A DNA stretch of 13,919 nucleotides from Chromera velia. Lineage: Eukaryota; Sar; Chromeraceae. A program made the position numbers and the translations under genes. Positions 7,123 through 13,919 of this stretch are shown here, piece by piece; the first letter of the stretch is position 1, and the number at the start of each line of letters is the position of its first letter. The notes beneath the pieces were generated by a model. The model was given only the letters and a program-made list of their open reading frames with translations. It was not told the DNA's origin and ran no database searches. The stretch is from positions 1 to 13,919 of the forward strand of contig JAHBMJ010003022.1 of the NCBI GenBank assembly GCA_018398765.1, read 5' to 3'.

Positions 7123-7706
7123 TCACCACGTGTTCCGGCTCCTCTGGACTCAGTAGGTCAGACGAAGCTGAAATAGAAGAATAGAACTAGAATTGGAGTT
7201 GAATATATCTTTCAATTATTCACTCAGTGTTATTGAAGTCAGTGAAGGTCGGTTCAGATCGCTTCAAGTCAATTCTTCCAGAAGGTAAGTCAACTCGATT
7301 TGGGATTCAATTCTGTTACTCCGAGGTCAAGTTTTTAATCGATTCTTTCTTTTCTTTTTTTTTAAAGTTGCATTTTATGCTTGTTTCCTGCAAAGGTTAC
7401 CAATTGTGAAAGTGTATCAATTATATAAGTGTATCATGTTTGACAGACTTTCATTTTTAAAAGTGTATCAAGTTTGACATACTTTGCCTTAACCGATACA
7501 GAACCGATTAATCGGCTTCTTGTGAAAGTTAGGCAAAAGAGATGGAGGTGGGAATCGAACCCGAGACCTTCCGTTTCTCAGTTTGCTACCTGGCAGTGCT
7601 CACATTTCATCCATTGTGATTCTCTTGATGTCTGCCAAAGGACACAGACAGCAAAACGTCTCAGAATAATCAAAGACTTAACTTGCGGTCTAAGTAGACC
7701 GTAACA
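7123..7706 (-). mobile_element. tRNA-derived repeat (SINE-like), copy 3
   Basis: This is the same family and orientation as 4140-4719 (about 97 % identical by eye count), with an intact B-box equivalent at 7551-7561. The terminal stem-loop is intact (CGGTCT-AAGT-AGACCG). With copy 1 it shares the extra edge sequence TCACCAC, which copy 2 lacks, so TCACCAC probably marks the true outer end. It stands alone rather than in an inverted pair and separates the coding-like blocks at 6677-7001 from the acidic block at 7773-7934. I see no convincing target-site duplication. Confidence 0.8.
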
Positions 7707-7772
7707 ATGGAAAGGTTAGTGGAAGGGGTAGATGAACAACAATCGTAGAACCGTTACGTTAGAGCCCCATAA

Positions 7773-7934
7773 GAGGACCTCTTCGGCGACCTCCAGAGCC
7801 TTCACGAAGATGAACAGATGTGTGAGGAAGACCAAGACATCGAGGACACCGAAGGGGCAGAGATATGGAGAATGAACGAAGAAGAAGAAGACTCAGACGA
7901 TGAGAGCTCTACAGAATCCCTGACCTCCATTTAA
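7773..7934 (+). CDS. Acidic C-terminal coding block, unidentified
   Basis: The frame is open from after a TAA at 7770-7772 to the TAA at 7932-7934, 53 codons. It is markedly acidic: EDLFGDLQSLHEDEQ, then Glu/Asp-rich stretches, EIWRMN, and a run of four Glu followed by Asp/Ser-rich residues ending STESLTSI. Codon use and composition look genuinely coding. It lacks a nearby in-frame start, so it is likely the last exon of a gene (a possible acceptor is CCCCATAAG at 7773) or a truncated remnant. It lies just beyond tRNA-derived copy 3, so it may belong with the blocks upstream of that insertion. Acidic tails of this kind are common in chromatin and retroelement proteins, but no family can be named. 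Confidence 0.45.
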   Translation, partial: EDLFGDLQSLHEDEQMCEEDQDIEDTEGAEIWRMNEEEEDSDDESSTESLTSI

Positions 7935-8560
7935 GAGGAGACGGGACGTAAGCCTGGGTGACCTTGGCACATGCTTATAACACGACTCATACAACATCAA
8001 TCAGTGTAAGCTAGCTAGAGTGCCGAATTAAAAACTATGCCAGCAGTACGCATACACAAAATCGCCGTTAGTCATTTGACACGGCCGGGGCGGCGTGTGA
8101 GGTTATCGCCCGGGGGGGGCCCGGCCCAGGGTTCCTTTCACAGACGAACAAGACAATTACAATACATAAAGGTAGTCATCCAGAGTCAAGCTTATACAAC
8201 AAGAACTATATAAGCATATATAAGAAAAGAGAGAATAAAAGAGAATAAGCAAGGGTAGGAAACTTTAAGGTCTTGTGAAGGAAAGAGCATGCAGAAAGAA
8301 GTCTTTGTAAGTTATGATATGGGGTTTCTATCTAATTGTATGTATGTTATAATCTGATGATTCACAGACGGTTTTGATTGATGTATGTTATAATCCCGTG
8401 TGTGCAGAACTTTTGCCAATGTTGCGTAACACACCTAATACCTAGTAGGTTAGTGCCTCGACCAGCCGTGTCGCGGTTTATTTAAACGTCCGCGCGGGGC
8501 ACAAACTTTGATTGTTTGTGCGACCGCGCGTCATTGGTGTATAGGGCCTTTCGCAGTGTC
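7935..8560. other. Non-coding region with strong hairpins and short direct repeats
   Basis: No gene is seen. A GC-rich island holds GGCCGGG (8083-8089) opposite CCCGGCC (8120-8126). A 15 bp direct repeat, ATGTATGTTATAATC, occurs at 8340-8354 (first base A at 8340) and 8381-8395. A strong stem-loop spans 8491-8530. The left part could be the 3' untranslated region of the block ending at 7934. Confidence 0.45.
8491..8530. other. Strong stem-loop, 15 paired bases
   Basis: CGCGCGG (8491-8497) pairs with CCGCGCG (8524-8530), and GCACAAAC (8499-8506) pairs with GTTTGTGC (8514-8521). They are separated by a small asymmetric internal loop and capped by TTTGATT. It does not match a terminator or RNA family known to me. 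Confidence 0.6.
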
Positions 8561-8599
8561 AGACCGCGAACTGCCTTCTGAGATGCACTCTTGCATACA

Positions 8600-9340
8600 T
8601 ATAGCCGATTATATTTTTGTCTAAAAAAAATTTCAGCCGTATATTAAATATAGCCATTTTGTCAGCCACTTCATTTGCATGTTGCTCCAAAGATGTGCAA
8701 TCATGCATATATACAATCCACGACCACCAGCACCGTGTCTGCGACTTACTGCTCATACTAGCCTCATTCTTACATTGCTTTCATCTTACTGCGTACTCTC
8801 AATGCCTCTCATTCGTTTGCTTTATCCCACTGCACTCCATTCTCTCCTTCCCGCTTGCCTGTGTCATTGCACGATCCTCGTTGTCTGCATGCATCCTGCA
8901 GCTCTCCGACTGCCCAAAATGATGCGGTCATGTTAGCTCACTGCGCTGCTATGTTCACTTATGCAGGTCTGTTGCTTGCATTCGATCATGCATTCACTCA
9001 ACGTGTATATATCAATCTCTATTCATCTTATCACCGCTCAATCCCACAATAATCGGTTTCACTGCGTGCTTTTGCATGATAATCCACTGCCCTGCCTATT
9101 TCGTTTCACTGTTCTCATTGCACCTTTGTACGCCACATCTCTCCCACTGTCATCTAAGTTGCCTCTTCACCGAGCCTTTCGCGCTCACGTCTGACTCAGC
9201 TCTCACATCGAGTCTCATTAAATCTCAGTCTTCTCAGCGCAGTGCTCTGATTTCAATGCACGGCCTCTTCCCGCTGTATTCTCTCTCATGTTTGGTTCTC
9301 GTTTTTTTCTGCCCATAGTCATCAACTCATTGCTCTTATG
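8600..9340. other. Pyrimidine-rich region, no gene supported
   Basis: From about 8750 the plus strand is strongly enriched in C and T, with frequent CTC, TTC and TGC words. Open frames here are short, overlap in several frames and have skewed composition, as expected from the base bias. A TGCATGCA lies at 8886-8893. Confidence 0.45.
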
Positions 9341-9355
9341 CCCCAGCTATCACCC

Positions 9356-9550
9356 GGCGCAGACAGGTGGGCATGCAGGCAGGCAGACAGGTAGGCAGGC
9401 AGGCAGGCAGATATACCAAACGGCAGAATAGGCAGACCCGTAAAATGAGAGAATGGCACTGACAGAATAGCAGAAAGGCAGAGAGACATGCAAACATGCA
9501 GACATAGGCACTGCCAGGCAGGCAGGCAGACAGACAGACAGACACACAGG
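9356..9550 (+). repeat. CAGG/CAGA microsatellite tract
   Basis: Imperfect (CAGG)n and (CAGA)n runs at about 9357-9411 and 9512-9545 flank a purine-rich middle with scattered GCAGA words. The plus strand switches abruptly from pyrimidine-rich on both sides to purine-rich here. Confidence 0.75.
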
Positions 9551-10230
9551 CTACTCTCTCGGTGACCCTGTTTGCTCACATCTTATCTCTTCACTTGCAT
9601 TTCACTTTTCTTATCTTGCCTCTCTCATGTCATTTCTCTCAATTCCGACCTCTTATCCGACCTCTCAGCTGTACATATCTCTACATGCCACCTCACAAAC
9701 AAACTGTGAGAGTCAGAAGTCGTAATCCCACTCTGCTTCCGTCTTGACGTTTCCTTCCGGCACGACTCAGCGTATTCCTGCCCGTTCCTGCCTACCTGCC
9801 TGTTGGCTGTCGTGCAGGGATGCCTTCCTGTGTGCCTGACCGCATTCTTAATTTTGTCTTCTTTTCTGAGTGTGCTCAAAGTTCTGCCTCCCTGTCTGTT
9901 TGACTGCTTTCTCATCATCTCAGCTAGGTGCCCATTCTGTCTGCCTGACTTAGTCTACTTCCCGAATTTTGATCTTTCTGTTAAACTTTGCCTATGTTCA
10001 CTGAAAAGTTCTGACTGGGCCGCCATATCCAAGGACTGCCTTGAACAACTTGCTATCCTGACAACCTTCCACATTTCACTTTTCCGCTCTTCTGTCTTTT
10101 CTCCCATCACCTCTTCTGTCCTCTTTATCTGTTCTGTGTTTCTTCTTTCTTTCTGTCATTGCTTTCTTCATTCTCTTCCCCCCTTTCGTTTCTCTCTCCG
10201 GACGTATACCTCTTATTTTACATGGTTTTT
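9551..10230. other. Pyrimidine-rich region, no gene supported
   Basis: C/T-rich sequence contains degenerate CCTG/CTGT words (for example 9788-9802 and 9888-9900) that look like decayed copies of the neighbouring microsatellite in the opposite orientation. A long open frame at 9803-10354 is Phe/Leu/Cys/Ser-rich and is explained by the base bias. Confidence 0.45.
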
Positions 10231-10234
10231 CATA

Positions 10235-10455
10235 ACAGCGCCTGAAAGTTATTTCAGGATAAGTTTCCTCAACACGATCGTACTCGATCGTCAACATCGA
10301 CCGCCATTTATTGAACATCGCTCTTTTATACATTTTTTTTATGATGGCGCCTAAATGGTATTGCATGGTAAATTCCCTTGACTTGATCATACTTGATCCA
10401 TAAGTTGATCGTCAACATCAATCGGCATTAATTTATTGAATACAGTTATAAAAGG
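10235..10455 (+). repeat. Diverged ~110 bp tandem duplication
   Basis: A unit beginning near GCGCCTGAAAGTTATT (10238) and running to TTATTGAACATCGC...TTTTATA recurs from GCGCCTAAATGGTATTG (10346) to TTATTGAATACAG...TTATAAAAG. Shared landmarks in order are GCGCCT, CAGGATAA/CATGGTAA, GATCGTACTCGATC/GATCATACTTGATC, GATCGTCAACATC and TTATTGAA. The GATC words form partial palindromes. The function is unknown. Confidence 0.65.
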
Positions 10456-11003
10456 CTTTTATAATCAAGCTGTTTGAGAAAATTTATGAAAATTTATACC
10501 AGATTACAAAACTTTTTTGACTGACTATTGATCGATCGATGCGTTCCATAGTTGGTACACAAAGCATTTATCAAAAAGTATCCTCTAAGAAAGGTTACAG
10601 AATGTGTTTAGCCGTAAGTCTAACGAATTTTAGAACATTTTATGACACAGCTCTTATTTAATTGACTAGTTGATTGATTGAATGCATAATTTTTTAAAGT
10701 CATAATGATGTTAAATGCATTCGGTTCAGTGAATGTATAATTGATGGATTTGGATACCAATAGTAGCTCAGGAAAAGATTTAGTAATCAGACCGTAATAC
10801 TGCATGCTTATGTTTTTTAACGTTTTCCTTCAGCCCGTACGTCATAATTAACACACTCACAAGAGTTGGGTAGAGTCGGGTGATAAAACCTTAGTCACTT
10901 GCGCGCGTAAAGCGCACGCACTCACTTGTATACATGTTTCTGCGTATCTATTTCATTTCTTAGTATTGATCGATGTATTTTTTTTTTATATACATATATG
11001 CAT
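10456..11003. other. AT-rich spacer, no gene seen
   Basis: A/T-rich DNA with stops in all frames. It holds a GATCGATCGATG run near 10530 and a TGCGC/GCGCA pair near 10900-10915. A T-rich tract (10978-10988) precedes the reverse transcriptase relic. Confidence 0.45.
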
Positions 11004-11115
11004 TAATTGGGATCCGCCCCTCATACACGGGGATACGGCATGCATAACAAAAACCTCAATCATCATTGGGATCGACGCGGCATGCAAAAATACCGAACTA
11101 GAGTTCTCAATCATA

Positions 11116-11123
11116 TGATTCAC
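11116..11123 (+). repeat. Target-site duplication, left copy
   Basis: TGATTCAC directly precedes the left terminal inverted repeat and is repeated exactly at 11705-11712, directly after the right one. Confidence 0.85.
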
Positions 11124-11704
11124 CTAGAGGGCAGCACTTCATGATGGTTACTAAAAATATTAAGTGGTTTTAACACCCCCCGCTATGTATATCATTAAGC
11201 TAGCACCTTAAAAATGTTACCAATCAATTGTTTAGCTTAAGTTTCTTCTAAAAATATCTCAACAAGCTTGAAACACTTTATGGTTCTTGAACAATTACAT
11301 GATTTCGATATGTCGCTTCAACATTTGATAAAAAGGCCTCTAACCAAGTAACCCGTAACCATTTTTGACCCCTGATAAAAAGTGAGTAACCATCCACTAT
11401 AAGGTCTTTAAACATGTTTTAAACAAGTTTTAAACACTTTTTAGGATGGACTTTGAATGATAGTTACTGACCTAAAATGGTTTCTAACTAAGTAACCCGT
11501 AACATCACGAAGCGACATGTATTTAACCCCCATAACCTATAATAAAACAAATAACCCCTACTAAAATTTTATGTTTTTTCAAAGTAACTCGTCAAACCGC
11601 ACCTGAAAAATGTTTGGTTACTAAAAAATTTAACGAAATTTTTATTTTTTTTGGTCATATCAGCTCGAAAATCTAGTATACATACCAGAAGTGCTGCCCC
11701 CTAG
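11124..11704. mobile_element. 581 bp MITE with 17 bp terminal inverted repeats
   Basis: The left end CTAGAGGGCAGCACTTC (11124-11140) and the reverse complement of the right end (11688-11704, CTAGGGGGCAGCACTTC) match at 16 of 17 positions. A perfect 8 bp duplication, TGATTCAC, flanks the element. The interior is AT-rich with no coding frame. It contains sub-repeats: TAACYAAGTAACCCGTAAC near 11342 and 11486, ATGTCGCTTC (11310) with its reverse complement (11507), GGTTACTAAAAA near each end, and several TTTAAAC words. An 8 bp duplication fits hAT-type transposases, though the CTAG terminus is not diagnostic. It is non-autonomous and interrupts the reverse transcriptase relic. Confidence 0.85.
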
Positions 11705-11712
11705 TGATTCAC
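11705..11712 (+). repeat. Target-site duplication, right copy
   Basis: TGATTCAC is identical to 11116-11123. The reverse transcriptase frame resumes here. Confidence 0.85.
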
Positions 11713-12144
11713 CCAATCCAAACTGGGGCCCGACTGCAACGAAACTCAAAGAAAGCAAGGGCAGCAACATTGAAAAAGGAGAACAATAAACACTCCCATT
11801 ACAATGAAGCTTGCAAAGCCATGGGGATCAGGTTCGTACCTCAAAGTCTGGTGTTTGAGACGTTTGGGAGACCAGGGAAAGAGACAGTGTGTTTTGTGAA
11901 AGAAATGGTGCAACAGTCAAGTAAGAGGTTGGGAGACGGTATAGACCAGACAGCAAGACAAAGAGTGGCAGATCAGTAGTAGAAAATGATTTCGGTCGCA
12001 GTTCAGAGAGCAGCTTCTTCTACAGTACTTGCATCAGTACAAGCAAGCCATGGGGCCTGCGGCTTCAAAGTTACTGAAATGTTGCTGAGGAGGGAGTACT
12101 CGGCGTATGTTGGACTGACCGACCAAACAAATGGAGGAGAGTGA

Positions 12145-12430
12145 AGAAAAAAGAGGGAGAGGGAGGGGAAAGAACTATTGAAGGAAGGAAGAAATAAGGA
12201 GATCAAGAAAGAGTTGAACACAATTAAATTTTGTAGAGAAAAAGTACAAGGTTGATTCAGAAGAGACCCGTTGCATGAAGAGGGAAAGAAAAGAGTAATA
12301 CTATTGAAGAGAAAAGAATTCTTTGAAATAATCAGTATCAACACAAGGAACAGAAAAGGAAAGGAAAAGCAGGAGAAGGGGAGATCAGTGGAGAAGGTGT
12401 TGATCAGTCTCTATTAAATTTTTTTTTATC
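12145..12430 (+). other. Purine-rich tract, possible 3' part of the LINE relic
   Basis: The plus strand is strongly A/G-rich (AAGAG, GGAAG and GAGAA words), ending in CTATTAAATTTTTTTTTATCC. It may be the 3' untranslated region of the retroelement. No target-site duplication or poly-A tail defines an end. The opposite-strand open frame here is Phe/Leu/Ser-rich, as the base bias predicts. Confidence 0.35.
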
Positions 12431-12738
12431 CCACCTTCACATCGAATCGATAGATCACCCGAACACATCCAGCAAAGCAGGAAGTGATTAAGAGTGCGAG
12501 GCCCTACTAAGGCATGCAGAGACCTCAGCACATCTCGCAGGAAGGAATTTTTATGGTAGTTCTAGGGGTGGAGGTAAGATACTGATATCATATTAATACG
12601 TACGTCGATATACGTATATACACGCACCGCGGTCAGACTGACAGACTCAGACGTCCATTTACTCTAGATCATTCACTTCATGTGACATCGACGGACCGAC
12701 AGTGACCTCATGCATTGAATCGTTCAACACATACATAA
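12431..12738. other. Spacer, no gene seen
   Basis: No convincing frame is present. There is an alternating TACGTA-rich stretch at about 12596-12622 (TACGTACGTCGATATACGTA), which could form cruciforms. Confidence 0.4.
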
Positions 12739-13812
12739 GGTACGGGTGCGACTTTCCGAACGCAGGGTTGTTTGGAGAATGCCGGCAGGAATGTAAACAC
12801 TAACGTGCATGGAGACGGATGGTCGTTTGGAAGCTCGAGGACTCAAGCAAAGGCTGATCACAATGGAAGAGGCTGGACGGCCTCAATCCTTCCGGCCGAC
12901 TTCCGAGTTTGTGAGAGCCTCCAAGTGAGTCTCACCTTTTCTGTTTCTCCGGGGCGTTGCATGCAAAGAAACCAACAGGATGCAAGACAGTGCAGGATGT
13001 GTGTTGTTTGTGCATGCGTGCGTGTGGACGTATTCGTGAGTATCCTCCAGATCATAGAGAAACAAGTTATCTGTGCACTTGTGCGCAGTCGTCACCGCTG
13101 TCTCATCGCGGCTGTTCTGTATGGGCTGTCTTGCAGGCAACTTGTGAGGCGTATCTCTGCGCTCCGGGCCTGGAATAGAGAAGGGAAGAGCGAAGAGAAC
13201 AGAGCAGAAGAAAAGGAAGCGGAGTCTGTTCCACGGGAGGCGATGACGACGGAGAAAGAGGGAGACCAGACTTCTTCTCCGTTCGCTTTGCTTTCTTCCC
13301 TTTGCACATCTGTAGATGAGAGCGGTGACACGGACCGTTGCTTCCTTGAAACCTTCTACGCGCTCTGGCCGTTGGAATTCCTCTGTTCACTGGTCCGCTC
13401 TGTTTCTCCAGAAGTCTTCTCGCAGGGCTCCTTCAACTGTGACGCAGTGGAGAAGGAGAAGAGACACTGTGACGCAGTGGAGAAGGAGAAGAGAAACTGT
13501 GACGCAGTGGAGAAGGAGAAGAGAAACTGTGATGCAGTGGAGAAGGAGAAGAGACAACGGCTGTGGGAGAGCCTCGCGAGACTCCCTTTTCATCCCTCTC
13601 TTATTTTCTTTGGTCGGGCGGATTGCCTCGATTCGGAAGCGCACACGGCAACGCAGAAGATGTACTTCGAGTCCGGTGAGCCCGTCTCCTTCCCTGGCTT
13701 CCTGCCTATTCACCCTTCACATCGTGCTCTGACATGCGTATTCACCGTTTCAGCATGCCCTCCTGCTCTTTCGATTCCACTCGAGGGGATGTCTGTCGAC
13801 CTTCGGAGCTGA
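12739..13812 (+). CDS. Long open frame with four 10-residue repeats, unidentified
   Basis: The frame is open from after TAA at 12736-12738 to the TGA at 13810-13812, over 350 codons. The first in-frame ATG is at 12961, and TTG at 12772 is an unlikely start. A splice-acceptor-like CTTTCCGAACGCAG ends at 12765, so the start may lie in an earlier exon. The N-terminal part includes a Cys-rich stretch (CRMCVVCACVRVDV), and the middle is charged (Glu/Lys/Arg-rich, then TTEKEGDQTSSPF). Four tandem copies of CDAVEKEKR(H/N/Q) follow at 13438-13557, and the C-terminal part is mixed. Donor-like CAA|GTGAGT (12926) and acceptor-like GTCTTGCAG (near 13137) suggest possible introns, but splicing them breaks the frame. 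The 30 bp repeat keeps all frames open, so frame length alone overstates the case. No family is recognised. Confidence 0.4.
   Translation, partial: GTGATFRTQGCLENAGRNVNTNVHGDGWSFGSSRTQAKADHNGRGWTASILPADFRVCESLQVSLTFSVSPGRCMQRNQQDARQCRMCVVCACVRVDVFVSILQIIEKQVICALVRSRHRCLIAAVLYGLSCRQLVRRISALRAWNREGKSEENRAEEKEAESVPREAMTTEKEGDQTSSPFALLSSLCTSVDESGDTDRCFLETFYALWPLEFLCSLVRSVSPEVFSQGSFNCDAVEKEKRHCDAVEKEKRNCDAVEKEKRNCDAVEKEKRQRLWESLARLPFHPSLIFFGRADCLDSEAHTATQKMYFESGEPVSFPGFLPIHPSHRALTCVFTVSACPPALSIPLEGMSVDLRS
13438..13557 (+). repeat. 30 bp tandem repeat, four copies, in frame
   Basis: Four 30 bp units start at 13438, 13468, 13498 and 13528. They differ only at the last codon (CAC, AAC, AAC, CAA) and one third-position change (GAC to GAT in unit 4). 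In the long frame each encodes CDAVEKEKR plus His, Asn or Gln. The near identity suggests recent expansion. Confidence 0.85.
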
Positions 13813-13855
13813 GATCAGCAGCTGACATCTCTGTTGCCCCTCTTCTTTTTCTTCC

Positions 13856-13882
13856 ATCTGTCTGCCTGCCTGTCTGTCTGTT
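13856..13882 (+). repeat. CTGT/CTGC microsatellite
   Basis: Short run of CTGT and CTGC units. It is the complement type of the CAGG/CAGA tract at 9356-9550. Confidence 0.6.
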
Positions 13883-13883
13883 T

Positions 13884-13885
<2 letters not shown>

Positions 13886-13919
<34 letters not shown>
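13886..13919 (+). repeat. (GT)n microsatellite, cut by window end
   Basis: Seventeen uninterrupted GT units run to the last base of the window, so the full length is unknown. Confidence 0.9.

Larger units (their letters stand above)
11007..12144 (+). pseudogene. LINE-like reverse transcriptase C-terminal relic, split by a MITE
   Basis: The coding-like frame runs from 11007 to the 8 bp duplication (11116-11123), is interrupted by the MITE at 11124-11704, and resumes at 11713. The insert plus one duplication copy is 589 bp, which accounts exactly for the one-base phase change. After the insert the frame contains KHSHYNEACKAMGIRFVP, an ETFGRPGKETVCFVKEM stretch, and later KMISVAVQRAASSTVLASVQ. 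The order 'basic linker, K.Y..AC...GI.FVP...ETFG..GKE' followed by a '.ISVA.QRA' segment is typical of the region after the polymerase domain in LINE-type reverse transcriptases as I know them. Catalytic motifs are absent because the copy is 5'-truncated (TAA at 11004-11006). Two adjacent TAG codons (11977-11982) sit just before KMISVAVQ, and a TGA ends the frame at 12142-12144. Confidence 0.65.

Noticed and set aside
6686-7129. 147-residue minus-strand frame
   Set aside because: The plus strand over the same bases has more protein-like frames with matching splice-like borders, so this is probably a shadow.
9322-9579. Cys/Leu/Pro-rich minus-strand frames
   Set aside because: They come from translating the CAGG/CAGA microsatellite; all three frames are open.
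9803-10354. 183-residue plus-strand frame as a membrane protein
   Set aside because: Its Phe/Leu/Cys/Ser-rich composition is what pyrimidine-rich DNA gives in any frame, and it runs into the tandem duplication at 10235-10455.

Overview
The window looks like eukaryotic nuclear DNA from an accessory, repeat-rich locus. There are no operon-like runs of genes. Coding-like sequence comes in short blocks flanked by GT..AG splice-like signals. There are tRNA-derived repeats, a MITE, a LINE-type reverse transcriptase relic, minisatellites and (GT)n/(CAGG)n microsatellites. TGCATGCA octamers, mixed base composition and low-complexity acidic or Glu/Lys-rich coding blocks would fit a coccidian apicomplexan or a related alveolate. 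That assignment is inference and weak.

Layout. 1-1200: a diverged inverted-repeat pair (about 62-160 and 795-894) brackets a short acidic exon-like frame (305-535) and an AT-rich spacer; a possible short ORF follows. 1564-4719: two ~580 bp copies of a tRNA-derived repeat in opposite orientation flank ~2 kb packed with short CACACA/TGTGTG-cored repeats in both directions. The whole resembles a large foldback structure. 4712-4840: an 81 bp tandem unit with a GCGCC stem-loop. 5271-7934: plus-strand coding-like blocks in several frames, interrupted by stops, and split by a third copy of the tRNA-derived repeat (7123-7706); the last block is an acidic C-terminal tail. 7935-8560: non-coding, with strong hairpins. 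8560-10230: pyrimidine-rich DNA interrupted by a purine-rich CAGG/CAGA microsatellite. 10235-10455: a diverged ~110 bp tandem duplication. 11007-12144: the C-terminal part of a LINE-like reverse transcriptase, split by a 581 bp MITE with a perfect 8 bp target-site duplication, and carrying two adjacent in-frame TAG codons. 12739-13812: a long open plus-strand frame with four 10-residue tandem repeats. 13856-13919: CTGY and GT microsatellites running off the end.

No gene could be given a confident cellular function. The best-supported items are the mobile elements: three copies of one tRNA-derived family, the MITE with its target-site duplication, and the reverse transcriptase relic it interrupts. 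The plus-strand coding blocks probably belong to one or two multi-exon genes or decayed elements, but I could not assemble a consistent exon phase chain by eye.
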